Below the pieces are notes generated by a model, which worked only from the letters and a program-made list of their open reading frames with translations, made no database searches and was not told the origin of the DNA. Below are positions 34,839-46,872 of a stretch of DNA of 64,000 nt, piece after piece. Positions within the stretch are counted from its first letter, which is position 1. The number at the start of each line of letters is the position of its first letter. The position numbers and the translations under genes were made by a program. Source of the stretch: Lytechinus pictus (lineage: Eukaryota; Echinodermata; Echinoidea; Temnopleuroida; Toxopneustidae); NCBI RefSeq assembly GCF_037042905.1, contig NC_087245.1, forward strand, positions 28,398,001 to 28,462,000, read 5' to 3'.

Positions 34839-36213
34839 GCGTGCATTAGGAAATTCTTTACATTTGATTTTGACAAGAACTGTGTTTAAAGCAATCATAT
34901 GTCTAGATGATATTGTGCGTCTTGCATAGAATCAAGTTGCTACAACTTAAATCAAGTTGTAGCAACTTGATTGTGCAACTTATACTGTTTAATCATATTA
35001 AATAATGTACAAATCATCAATACAATAACATTTGTTCCCCCAAAAAAGTAATAAGAACTTCTTACAAGGTACTTCCAATGTATTTTAATTGTGTCCGTCT
35101 GTGATGTCCATCCGAGATGTCCGTCCGTGATGGAAAATATTTGCAATTCTCTCAGAAGTTTGATATTGATTAAGAATTCAATATGCTGAACATAGAAGCT
35201 AACATACCTGAGTGTTAGTTGCATTAACAATTATTGGTCAATGTTAAGCTGTTTAGTACAAAATTCTGAAAACCTCATTTCTATCATGTCCATCCGTGAT
35301 ATGGCACATTTAGTGGATACCTATGTTTGGAGGTAACCATGGCAACAAACTTTTTTCATCATTCAGCATACTTTGTCCTACCCTTCACTATAAAACACAA
35401 AGGAACCTTGTTCATCTTATTCCTAATTTGCTACAAGCCTTCAAAATTGTCAAAATCTATCAAATGTCCGTCCGTGATGAACCGATCACGCTCTGTTTTG
35501 TTCTGCCTGTTTAAGTGTTTTTTACTTTAGATATCGCACGTCGTCAGATCATTCAGATGTACATGCGCGTAGGTAGACCTAGACTAGAACTCTATAGATC
35601 TCTAGTTACAAGTACAACAATCACATCAACTAAGTTAGCAACAAAATAAGTTGAATTTTGAGATCCATCTTCCTAAGTCTGGTATCATTGCCACCATTGG
35701 AAAGCCGAAAGTTCATTTCTAAAGATAGAGGTCTAACTGTTCAATTTTTTAAGTAAGTCTCAGTTTGCCATGATGAAGACTGACGTTCACCCCAAGAATC
35801 AGTCTCATTAAGATGAAAGAAACTTAGTGTATGAATCTCATTTTTGTCAAGATTCAAAACATCCTCATTGACATCTTTTTGGTAGGATTCAGGAATAAAT
35901 ATATATTTTTTTCTTTTTGTCATTTTCTGCAGGACCTGGGCCTCTGGAATAAGAAATGGAGATATAGACTACATGTAGCTATTTTAACAAAGACAAGGCA
36001 GAGTTCAACTTAGTGTTACCTCCTTTGTTTGCCCATACTAGATGTATTTTTGTTGAATGGCAGTGGTGTATTGATAAGGTACCTGCTTTCATACGCATGG
36101 CATGAACTGGCACTCTGTGATCAATCGATGATAAGTATGAAGTGAGAAATAGTTGCTGGAAGTATCACAGACATCTCAACAATTCAAGAATGTCCACCTA
36201 GGGGGAGATAACA

Positions 36214-36843
36214 ATGTCTGATTACTCTTTTCGTAACTCTAGCGATGGGCGTCAGTCCAGCCTGAGCGTACAGGGCGAGTCCATGGGCAGAGACACTTTG
36301 AATGAAAATGTGAAAAGATCCTACAGGTATCGCGTGGTATCAAATGATTCATCGGTGGACGAGACACTCTTCGGATCACACAGAGACAGGAGTAGGAAGA
36401 CACAGGGTGGATGGAGTGATAGTCCATCACAAAGAGCGTCCCCAAGTGGGACTAGGAAATCTCCCGCTATCAAGCCCACACTAACTGTGTCCCCTTCTAT
36501 GCCAAAGACAAAGAATAGGTACCGGATTGTCCAGCACACGCCGACTTACGTGGACCACTCGCTCTTTGGGGGGCCACTTGAGAAACCCTCTTTTGAGGCA
36601 CCTTGGACCGACAAGAAAGCTGATAGACGTCGGAACACGCCTCTCATGTGGGGGTCCCCAGTTCAGGGTAGCCTCGAATTTGAATCGACATCGAACTCGT
36701 CCATGGGTGGTGAGCGTCCTTTGTCATCCGTTGGAAGTCGGCCTGGGTCGGCCACAGGAGGTAGGTCGTCTGCTGGAAGCAGGCCTCAGTCTGCATCAGG
36801 GAGGCGCTCAGTAACACCTAGTAAACCACCTCCTTGGAAGTAA
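36214..36843 (+). CDS. RITA1: RITA1 homologue (RBPJ-interacting and tubulin-associated protein)
   Basis: A single-exon ORF of 209 residues, with an in-frame TAG at 36199 just upstream and start context ACAATGT. It has the two conserved RITA boxes: RYRVVSNDSSVDETLFGS at about residues 37-54, and NRYRIVQHTPTYVDHSLFGG at about 101-120. It has the invariant PPWK C-terminus and a Ser/Arg/Pro-rich, disordered remainder. Vertebrate RITA1 (about 269 residues) has the same order: VDETLFGS, a KNKYRPI-HTPSY-D-SLFG box, and PPWK at the end. It binds RBPJ/CSL, shuttles it out of the nucleus and binds tubulin, damping Notch output. The canonical central RBPJ-binding segment is not obvious here, so RBPJ binding is inference. 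An acceptor-like TTTTCTGCAG at about 35933 suggests a separate 5' UTR exon. Confidence 0.88.
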   Translation: MSDYSFRNSSDGRQSSLSVQGESMGRDTLNENVKRSYRYRVVSNDSSVDETLFGSHRDRSRKTQGGWSDSPSQRASPSGTRKSPAIKPTLTVSPSMPKTKNRYRIVQHTPTYVDHSLFGGPLEKPSFEAPWTDKKADRRRNTPLMWGSPVQGSLEFESTSNSSMGGERPLSSVGSRPGSATGGRSSAGSRPQSASGRRSVTPSKPPPWK

Positions 36844-37462
36844 CTGCATCAAGCTACAATAATGTGCAAATTGAGTAAACTCTTACAGTGTATGTACATG
36901 TATGTGTCTAATAGATCTTTTACATTTCTCAACCGCAAGTTTGAAATTTGATGAGAAATCTGAAATTTTCATTAGGATTTAGTATATGTTTATGATATGG
37001 AAATTCCGTGACATATTTTTAAAAATGAAACCTTGTTTTTTGTACATACAGGTACAGCTGTACCTAAATGTATTAACTTGCAGTTCTATATAAAATGCAC
37101 AAGTTGAAGAATCTAGTTCATGGTCCTTCAAAGAAGATGTAAAAGCATCAATCCCAGTAGATTAAAACTTAACCCTAAATAGACTGGGCTATTTCGATGC
37201 CTAAGAAGACTGAGGGGGGGGGGCTGTTTCAGCCCCGTCTTGTGATCTTGGCCGTCGATCGCGACGAAAATTGGCACGCGCATTACCCATGGCATAATCT
37301 ACAAAACTACAAGATTGAATTCTGCGAAAAACTCATTGCTAATCAATTATGCTAATTTATGCGTAAAATCAAAAGTTTGCTCTAATAAACTAAATAATGC
37401 CCCTAAAATGCTAATTTTTGGTACACAGACACTTTATGTGAATCTGATCGAATGTACTTTAA

Positions 37463-37675
37463 AGGAAAAGTCCACCCCAACCATTAGTTGATTGAATAAA
37501 AAGAGAAAAATCCAACAAGCATAACACTGAAAATTTCCTCAAAATCGGATGTAAAATAAGAAAGTTTTGACATTTTGAATGTTCGCTTAATTTCACAAAA
37601 CAGTTACATGCACATCCTGGTCGGTATGCAAATGAGGAGACTGATGACGTTATCCACTCACTATTTCTCTTGTTT
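37463..37675. mobile_element. TTAA-type MITE, family 1, left half only
   Basis: TTAA at 37459-37462, then AGGAAAAGTCCACCCCAACC. It follows family 1 to about 37675 and then breaks off into unrelated DNA. Confidence 0.7.
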
Positions 37676-37859
37676 TTCATAAATATAAAAGATAGATAGA
37701 TAGATAAATGGTTTATTAATAACAAGTGGAACGCCTCTGGCAGTCTCGCCTGCATCAAGCTATTTAATATAGCAGCAGTGCTAACTTTGAAAACTACTAT
37801 AAAATAATCATTCACAAAAACACCATTCATATAATGACATAATACCACGTTCATTGACC

Positions 37860-38592
37860 ATAGATGACATTTGAACGGTGACTTAAGACTTGTCAACTAC
37901 ACCCATGTCCACATTTCATTCACTCTATCCATAAACTTTCAAAGTTATGATGGCAATTCAACAATTACCCCAACATGGCCTAAGTTTATTGACCTTAAAT
38001 GACCTTTCACCATGGTCATGTGACCTGAAACTCGTACAGGATGTTCAGTGATACTCGATTACTCTTATGTACAAGTTTTATGAACAAGATCCATAAACCT
38101 TCAGAGTTAGGATGGTAATTTAACAAATACCCCCAACACGGCCAAAGTTCATTGACCTTAAATGACCATTGGCCATGGTTTTGTGACCTGAAACTCAAAG
38201 GGGATGTTCAGTGATACTTGATTACTCTTATATCCCAAGTTTTATGAAATAGATCCATAAACTTCAGAGTTAGGATGGTAATTCAACAAATACCCCCAAC
38301 ACGGCCAAAGTTCATTGACCTTAAATGACCTTTCACCATGGTCATGTGACCTGAAACTCAAAGGGGATGTTCAATGATACTTGATTACTCTTATATCCCA
38401 AGTTTCATGAAATAGATCCATAAACTTCAGAGTTAGGATGGTAATTCAACAAATACCCCCAACACGGCCAAAGTTCATTGACCTTAAATGACCTTTCACC
38501 ATGGTCATGTGACCTGAAACTCGTACAGGATGTTCAGTGATACTCGATTACTCTTATGTCCAAGTTTTATGAACTAGATCCATAAACTTTCA
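37860..38592. repeat. About 162-bp tandem repeat, four units or more
   Basis: AGAGTTAGGATGGTAATT recurs near 38103, 38267 and 38429, and TGACCTTAAATGACC near 37990, 38154, 38316 and 38478. GACCTTTCACCATGGTCATG lies in several units. Repeat A starts directly after it. Confidence 0.8.
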
Positions 38593-39032
38593 GAGTTCAG
38601 TGTGTGAAGTGCTACAGACAGAAGCTTGAAAGGAGAAAGAGGGACGAGCCAGAGAAGCCTAGAGAACTGAAGAGAGAGAGAGAGTGCGATATCAATAAAT
38701 AGACACATGAGAGATTGGGAGTAGAAAGATCATGAAGATAATTATATAGAGAGGAAGAGTGATGATTATATTAAAGAGTGAGAGAGAGATGGAAGGGAAA
38801 AGGATGGGGTTGTTACAATAGCAATATAAAGAGGTAAATTGTTACAGTATCTACCCCCATCCCCATCGTCCCAATGCTCAAGTGATCGGATCGACGGACA
38901 TATATTCCATTAAAACACATCTTAAAAACATGCTCATCCCCCTCATCCTGATTATTGTTGTTAGCAACGCCTCCATCATTTTTCTCCTCAATCAATCCCT
39001 TAGCCCCTGCTTGAGTTTAGGTTATCTTTTAA

Positions 39033-39613
39033 GAGATGGTCCAGGCTGAAAATATTTATATTTTAATAACTAGTGTAGAATTCACTGAGCAAAATGCCGA
39101 AAATTCAATCATAATCGGATAACAAATAATAAAGTTATTGAAGTTTAAAGTTTAGCAATATTTTGTGAAAACAGTCGTCATGAATATTCATTAGGAGGGC
39201 TGATGATGTCACACCTCCACTTTCCGTTTTCTTATGTTATTACATAAGATCTTATTTTTTTCATTATTTCATACTTGTGTGTATAATATGTCTCCCTTAT
39301 AATGAAATAAGTTGCAGCAATAAATATCTAATGCACTAAATCAGTTGTCAATCCAATTTTTCTAGTTCTTGGAGGAAAAAAACTGAATAAACCTAATTTC
39401 ATATAATAAAATACAAAAGAACAAGTGGGGATGCGACATCAACAGCCCACCTAATGAATATTCATGACGACTGTTTTCACAAAATATTGCTAAACTTTAA
39501 AATTAAATAACTTTGTTATTTTTTTTCCGATTTTTAAGAAATTTTCAGCATTTTGCTGAGTGAATTCTACTCTATTTATTAAGCTATAAATATTTTCAGC
39601 CTGGACCACCCCT
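39033..39613. mobile_element. TTAA-type palindromic MITE, family 2, inside Repeat A
   Basis: It interrupts the phrase GTTATCTTTAAGTTATTTTC seen uninterrupted at 4518 and 6400; TTAA is present at both edges (39029-39032 and 39614-39617). This empty-site comparison proves the TTAA target duplication and the exact boundaries. Confidence 0.9.
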
Positions 39614-41967
39614 TTAAGTTATTTTCCTTATTGGTTTACATTTTGTTGATTTTTCTTTTTTAGTCCCCCTATTGCTTTTAATCATATTTTGTTTTTATTA
39701 TCATATTGTATTTTGTTACTTTCACCAATATTGTATGTTTTTATGATTTAATTCATATGATTTTGTGCTTTTGTCATTATCATGTTTGATTGTATATTGT
39801 ACTTTTTATTTTTTTGTGTGTATGGACCCCTACGAAAAACAGAATTTGCTGATAGAGTGTTCCATCCCACTAGTGGAAAATAAATATATACATAATACAT
39901 AAAAAAATAAATGATATGAATGTAACTTACATCTGGTACATATCTCGAGGTGAGGTGAGTCATTGGCCGGTCTGCTTGAAGTTTGCCACGATTTTGTCGG
40001 AAAGAGTCCGCTCCCAGTACATGCCCGCCAAAAATTACATAGATTGCAGCTTTCTCCTATAGGCCTATGCAGGCGCGGATCCAAGATTTCGTGGGGAGGG
40101 GGGCCCAAATTTGACCTGATTTTTGGCGCCCATGTGTACTTTTCGAAAAATGGCGCCCCCTCCCTCCCGGCCAAGCTAACTTAAATGTAACTTAAATGTA
40201 TTTTGAATTATCTTATTACATAATCACATTTTAAAAAAAGGCAATTAAAGACCACTTTTTTAATGTGTTCTTGATAAAAAAATCCATGAATATATAATGT
40301 AATATCAATGGGAGCGCGAAGCGCGAGCGATTTTTGGGGGTCTCAATTTGGTTTAACTTCTCACCAGAGTAGGCCCTACTAGAATATTGTGTGAACGGGA
40401 GCTGCAGTTTCTTTACTAGTTGTTTAGAATAGCCTTCAATAATATCAATGTTAACCTCTTGGGAATAATGCAATCTCGAAGCAATCGACTCAATCTCCTC
40501 ACCAGCGGCGAAGCTGTGATTTATTCAGCAGGGTTGCACGGGGGGGGGGGGGGCTTGTTGAACTTTTGTAGAGGGCACCAAGATAACAAAATAAAAATAA
40601 AATGGGGGGGGGAAAAGTTAAAGAAATTCCTAAATGTTATTCTTAAAAACACATTGAGGTATCTCACAAGGCCTAAATAAATAATGATAACGCGAAGCGC
40701 GATATATTTGACATAATATTTGGAAAATAACATTATATTTCACCATAATCCCTTTCCTTTTCTCTCTTTTTTTTCTTAATCGTGATTTTTTTTTTTTTTT
40801 TTTTTTTGGGGGGGGGGCAAAACACCCATGTCCTAACAGTCATTTCCTATCTTTACTTTATAAACAACATTAATGTGCAATAATCTCATAAGCCCTATGC
40901 GAGATTAAAAAATAATTAAATTTCATGTATTTTGACCTGAAAATTGAACACACTGGGCAATGTTTGTAAACCTGAACAAGATGCGTATGTAACTAGATAA
41001 TTACTACGAGCGCGAAGCGCGAGCAGAAATTTTTAATGTGCGTTCTGGCCTGGTCGAAAAGGGACCTGTTAAGGAAGTTTTGAATTAGCCATTAAGACGA
41101 TTCATATTTCAACGATTAAATAATGCGAGCGCGAAGCGCGAGCTGAACATTTTTGATTTTCCAACCTAAAAAATTAGATTTCAAACCCCCAACGGGACAC
41201 TCGATTCATGTTTTGTCACTCATGAAAAATGATGGGTAGTTTTTTGTATCTTCCTACATTAATAATGCGAGCGCAAAGCGCGAGCTGGAAAATTTTTGAT
41301 ATTCTGATCTGAAACTGAATAATTTTAGCACGTTTTTAATAAGATCAAGATGCGTATCTCAATAAACATGCGTGCACGTGTTTTAGAGTTAGACAGAATC
41401 TGGGCATTCTGAATACATTTAATTTTTCATCATGAAAATCAATAATGCGAGCGCGGATCGCGAGCTGGAAATAATATATGAAATTCCGATATGAAATGGG
41501 TTAATTTAAGCAATATTTAAAGCACTGTGTATATAGGGGAATTGTGAAGTGGATGTGGAAAGCACTTAATAAATGATGCGGGCGAAGCGCGAGCTGATAT
41601 TTTATTATTATTTTAAACTAGGATCGAGACATTTTAGGCCTAAGGACATTTTGTCATTATATAAAAATGATGCCTATCTTCTATTCCTCTTCCTAAAACT
41701 TGTCGATATATTTTTCTGAAAAAGGGACAATTTAGTTATGAATTCATAAAAAATTATATTTCATATTTATTAATCTAATAAGCCTAATGAGTGCGTGAAA
41801 TTTGTTGACAGTGCATGAGGCCTGAAAAACTGGATATTTTATATTTTTTGTACTCATGAACAGCATTCATGGGTTGATACATTTATAGCAAATAATGCGA
41901 GCGCAAATCGCGATCCGAAATTTTTTAATGGGGGGAATTCAGTAGTTTGTTATAGAATATATAGGTA

Positions 41968-43650
41968 CAGTGGCGTACCGTGGGTCACGGCATGGGGGGG
42001 GGGCACCACCACAAATTTGGTGTCACTTAGGGAGCGCGCTCAGTTGCCAGGTATGCTGACCTAATAGAGAAATTTTAAGGACATGCAATGCCATTATACG
42101 GATAAGTATCTCACTGATTAAATAATACGAGCGCGAAGCGCGAGCTGAAAATTGTTGATATTCAGACCTAAAAGGGACATTATAAGCACATTTTTGTAAT
42201 CGTGATACGTACCTGTCTCGCTAAACAAACAATGCGAGCGCGAAGCGCAAGCTGAAATTTTTGTATATATTGACCCCAAACAGGGACATTTTAAGGACTA
42301 TATTTTAGGTATCCATTATTAGAGTATAAATATATCAGCATAGTCATCTAAGGATAGTGGCATCCTTTGCTGATTTTGTTAGAATTACATCTAAACATAT
42401 GAAGCACTTTTTGTAGTCATTGTAATCATGATTATCATACGCATCTCACTAATCAAATACTGCGAGCGCGAAGCGCGAGCTGAAAATTTATGAAATTCAG
42501 ACCTGAAGAGGGGCATTCTAAGGCTTGTTTGTAAAAATTCACTAAGTCCTTACGTATTTCACTAACCAAATGATGCGAGCGCGAAGCGCGAGCTAAAAAA
42601 TTTTGATATTCAGATCAGAAAAATTGACATTTTAAGGACTGATTTTAGGAATTCATGAAGAGCAGAAATCTCACCAATCAACTAATGCGAACGTTAGCAC
42701 GGACAGGAAATGTTTTATATTAAGACTTTAAAATTGGGAAATTACTTTAAATGGGAATGAAACCTTTGAAATAAATAGGCTTGTGTCGAAACAGAAAAAT
42801 CAAAGAATAAGAACAAAGAAAGTTTGAGAAAAATCGGATAAATAATAAGAAAGTTATGAGCATTTGAATATTGCAATCACTAGTGCTATGGAGATCCTCC
42901 AATTGGCAATGCGACAAGGATGTGTGATGTCACATGTGAACAACTTTCCTTTTGATGGACTATAGAATACCCTCAAAATGTCTCTTTCTGCTTTTTCTTG
43001 TGGTGATACAAACTTTTAACCATGATGTATTCTTTAAAAATCTGTATTACATGTCCTCCTATAGAAAGAACACATGATCTACTGATGTGATAAAAGCGGC
43101 AATTTAAGTGAAACATATACTAAAGAAATGGGGAGAGTTCACAAGTGACATCACACATCTTTGTCGCATTGCTAATTTGAGGATCTCCATAGCATTAGTG
43201 ATCACAATATTCAAATGCTCATAACTTTCTCATTATTTGTCTGATTTTTCTCAAACTTTCGTTAATCTGTTTCTTTGATTTTTCTGTTTTCACACAAGCT
43301 TTCTTGTTCCAAAGTTTTCATTCTCCTTTAAGTAGTCATGAAAAAGAAGCAAATGTCACTACATAAAACAATAATAACTCGAATTGCGAGGAAATATATT
43401 TGGTGTATATTGATTTGAAAACGGGAGGTTTTAGTACAACAGGATTATACATCTCGTTAAACAGTCTATGCGAGCTACCAGGAACAATGAAGACATAGGC
43501 CCTGAGCAAACTGTTTCATAAAGTCATGAAAAAAAAATGCTTCTTATGTAACATAATTATGAGAAAATATAACATTATAATAAACAATATATATATATTT
43601 TTTTTTGGGGGGGCACGTGCCCACCATGCCCCCTGGTAGTTACGCCACTG
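41968..43650. mobile_element. Nested hAT-like element (CAGTGGCGTA ends, 8-bp TSD)
   Basis: The left end CAGTGGCGTA and right end TACGCCACTG are inverted repeats. They are flanked by the perfect 8-bp duplication TATAGGTA (41960-41967 and 43651-43658). CAGTGGCGTA is a typical hAT terminus. Both ends carry G-rich stretches (after 41993, and inverted before 43635). It contains a TTAA-type MITE at 42751-43327 and three or more copies of the GCGCGAAGCGCG motif. No transposase. Confidence 0.82.
42751..43327. mobile_element. TTAA-type palindromic MITE, family 4
   Basis: TTAA at 42747-42750 and 43328-43331; ends ATGGGAATGAAACCTTTG and, inverted, AGGAGAATGAAAACTTTG. It is an almost complete palindrome: GGAGATCCTCCAATTGGCAA in the left half pairs with TTGCTAATTTGAGGATCTCC in the right. 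577 bp. Confidence 0.82.
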
Positions 43651-43789
43651 TATAGGTATACAGAACTCACCAATCAAAATGCGAGCGCACATCACTAGCT
43701 TATAGGCCTTCCTTTTTGACAATCGAGACACCTGAAAAGGAATATTTTGAGAATCTTATACGAAATACACAAAGATAATAGGTAGGCCT

Positions 43790-44296
43790 ACAACATTTTA
43801 AAGTTTCGCTTAATTTCACAAACCAGTTATATTCACATCCTTGTCGGTATGCAAATTAGGAGACTGATGACATCACTCACTCACTACTTCATTTTGTATT
43901 TTAGTATATGAAATATGAAATATTCCATTTTTCTCCGTTGTCGTGTGAAACAACGATTAACTCCTCCCTGAACATGAGCAATTAGCATTGTTTAATACTA
44001 AATGGTTCAATTAAGTTGGTCCATATTGTAAAATCTGTAAAAAATGAAATATTGTATAATTCTAACAATAAAAAACAAAGGAATTAGTGAGTGAGGGACA
44101 TCATCGACTGTCTCATTTGCATGTCACTGAGTTGTGCATATCACTGTTTTTTGAAAAATAAGCCAAATTTTTTTTTTTAGAAATGTCATAATTTTTTATT
44201 TTACATCTGGTTTTGATGAAACTTTCAGCATAATGCTTGTTTGATTTTTCTCTATTTATTCAAATCAACATTTGTTGGGGTGGATGGACTTGTCCT
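43790..44296. mobile_element. TTAA-type MITE, family 1, 5'-truncated
   Basis: From about 43790 it follows family 1 (ATTTTAAAGTTTCGCTTAATTT) to the right end GGACTTGTCC with TTAA at 44297-44300. The left end is missing. Confidence 0.7.
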
Positions 44297-44804
44297 TTAA
44301 GAAATGAATGCGAACGCGAAGCGCTAGCTGAAAACTTTTAATGATGAAATGAAAAGGACATTTTCAGTTGTTGGATTAAAATATAAAATATTTTCAGCTT
44401 GTGCTTCTCGTTCGCATAAAAAAAACTGTGAGGTCGGGATGCGTATATAACTAAACAGTGATGCGAGCGCGAAGCGCGAGCTAAATTTTTTTATATACTG
44501 ACTTAAGAAGGACTCTTTTAAGGTATAATTCCTATTAATTCCTATTCATTTTAACATTTTAAGGACTTATGTACGTGTGATCGATGGAGAGGATACACAC
44601 TTCACTAATCAAATATTGCGAGCGCGTAGCGCCAGCTGAATTTGATATTAACCCCTTTTCTGACCCTGAACAGGATACCTATATCGCCAAACAAACTTCA
44701 AACTCGAGCACATTGATTTTTGTCTATTATCGTAAAAACGGGATATTTTAAATCAGCCGCATTAATGTAACCTTTTTGGGCAGGAAATAAATTTCACTAT
44801 AAAC

Positions 44805-45905
44805 AGGCAATACGAGCAATGTTGCGCCCCCGGTCGAACATAAATTTGCATGGAGCCCCCTAAATTCAAGGTCAATTTGGCGCCCTCGGTTGAACATGAA
44901 TTTGGCGCCATGTGAAATATCACTTTGCCCTCCACCTTCTGAAACATGTATATGTCGCCTTATGGTCAAACATCAAATTAGCGCTCCCCTAGTTCGAACA
45001 TCAATTTGGCGCCCCGCTAGTTTGAACATCAATTCGGCGCTCCCCTAGTTCGAACATCAATATGGCGTCCCTCCCAGTTCAAACATCAATTTAGCGCCCC
45101 CATCTAGTTCGAAAATTAATTCGCCCCCTCCCCCTTGTTCAAACATCAATTCGGCGCCCCATAGTTCGAACGTCATTTTGGCGCAGCCTAGTTCTAACAT
45201 CAATTTGGCGCCCCCCTCGTTCGAACATCAATTTGGCGCCCCAAGTTCGAATATCAATTCGGCGCCCCCTAGTTCAAACACCAATGTGGTGCCCCTAGTT
45301 CAAACATCAATTCGGCGCCCCCCCCCTAGTTCGAGTATCAATTCGGCGCCCCTACATGTAGGTCGATCATCAATTCGCCCCCCCCCCCCCGTTCGAACAT
45401 CAATTCGACCCCCAGTTCTAACATCGTTTTGGCATCCCTTCGAACTCAATTTGGCTTCCCTAGTTCGAATATCATTTCGCCCCCCTAGCTCGAGTATCAA
45501 TTTGGCGCCCCCTAGTTCGAACATCGATTCGGCGCCCCCCTAGTTTGAGTATCAGTTTGGCGCCCCCTAGCTCGAACATCGATTCGCCCCCCCCCCCTAG
45601 TTCGAGTATCAATTTGGGGCCCCCAGTTCGAACATCATTTTAACATCCCTTCGAACATCATTTTGGCGCCCTCCTAGATCGAATATCAATTCGGCGCCCC
45701 TACATGTAGGTCCAACATCAATTTGGCGCCCCTAGTTCGAATATCATTTCGGCCCCCCTAGCTCAAGTATCAATTTAGCGCCCCCTAGTTCCAACATCAA
45801 TTTGGCGCCTCTACGTCGAACATCAATTCGGCCCCCAGTTCGAACATCATTTTGACATTCATTCGAACATCATTTCGGCGCCCTTTTGGTTCGAACATCA
45901 TTTTC
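44805..45905. repeat. About 35-bp minisatellite (ATCAATTTGGCGCCCC)
   Basis: Roughly 30 tandem, diverged copies of TTCGAACATCAATTTGGCGC followed by CCCCTAG. The unit contains TTCGAA and GGCGCC palindromes. The plus-strand ORF at 45178-45543 and the minus ORFs merely read the repeat and are not genes. Confidence 0.85.
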
Positions 45906-46872
45906 TTTCCTCCTCTTCCTCTTTTTTTCTTCTCGTCCTTCCCCTCTTCCTCTCCCCTCTTCTTCTTTTCTTTCCCCCCGTTCTGTCTCTTTTTTCTTCT
46001 CTTCTTTCTTCCCACTTCCTCTTTCTCCTTTTCCTTTTCCCCTCTTCCTCTCTCTTTTCCCCCTCTTCTTTCCCCTCTTCCTCTTTTTTCTCCCCCTCCC
46101 CCTCCCTTTTCTTCTCTTCTTTCTTCCCTCTTCCTCTTTCTCCTTTTCCTTTTGCCCTCTTCCTCTCTCTTCCCCCCTCTTCTTTCCCCTCTTCCTCTTT
46201 TTTCTCCCCCTCCCCCTCCCTTTCCTTCTCTTCCTTCCCCCTCTTCCTCTTTTTTCTCTTTCTTTCCCCTCTTCTCCTTTTTTTTCTTTTATTTCCCCCT
46301 CTTTCTTTTTCTTCTTTTCTTTCCCCTCTCTTTTTTTCTCTTCTTTCCTCTCTTTCCTTTTCTTTTCCCCTCTTCCTCTTTTTTCTTCCCCCTCTCCCTC
46401 CCCCTCCCTTTTCTTCTCTTCCTCTTTTTTTCTCCTTTTCTTTCCTCTTTTTCCTCTCTCTCTTTTTCTTCTCTTCCTTTCCCCCTTCCCCTCTCTCTCT
46501 TTTTTTCTCCTTTTCCTTTCCCTCTCTTTTTCCTTCTCTTTCTTTCCCCTTTTCCTCTCCCTTTTCCTTTCCCCTCTTCCCTTTTTCTTCTTTTCTTTCC
46601 CCCTTTCCTCTCTCTTTTTTCTCCTCTTCCTCCTTCCCCCTCTTCCTCTCTCTTTTCCCCTCTTCTTTTCCCCTTTCTCTCTCTTGTCTTCTTTCCTCCT
46701 TCTTCCTCTCTCTTTTTTTCTCCTATTCCTTTCCCCCTCTCCCTCTCTCCTTTCCTCTTTTCTTTCCCCCTTTTCCTCTCTCTTTTTTCTTCCCTTCTTC
46801 CCCCTCTTCCTTTCTTCTTTTCTTTCCCCTCTTCCCCTCTTTTTTCTCTTTCTTTCCCTCTTTTCTTTTTTT
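45903..46872. repeat. About 970-bp polypyrimidine (C/T) tract
   Basis: The plus strand is C and T with only about ten interruptions from 45903 to 46872. ORFs of more than 360 codons through it (Ser/Phe/Leu/Pro on +, Arg/Lys/Glu/Gly on -) are compositional artefacts. The tract ends in TTTTAGCCGAAGGGGGGG, then the right TIR of the 6.87-kb element. Confidence 0.95.

Larger units (their letters stand above)
40311..44640. repeat. GCGAGCGCGAAGCGCGAGC motif array
   Basis: At least fifteen copies or near copies of GCGAGCGCGAAGCGCGAGC occur, at about 40311, 40691, 41007, 41124, 41266, 41446, 41577, 41896, 42127, 42234, 42462, 42574, 44309, 44463 and 44617. They are 100-300 bases apart in AT-rich spacers. 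The spacers share phrases such as GAAAATTTTTGATATTCAGA and GGGACATTTTAAGGAC, so the true unit is about 110-230 bp, centred on the CpG-rich motif. Confidence 0.85.

Noticed and set aside
45178-45543. 121-codon ORF of SSNINLAPPS type
   Set aside because: It is a translation of the 35-bp minisatellite.
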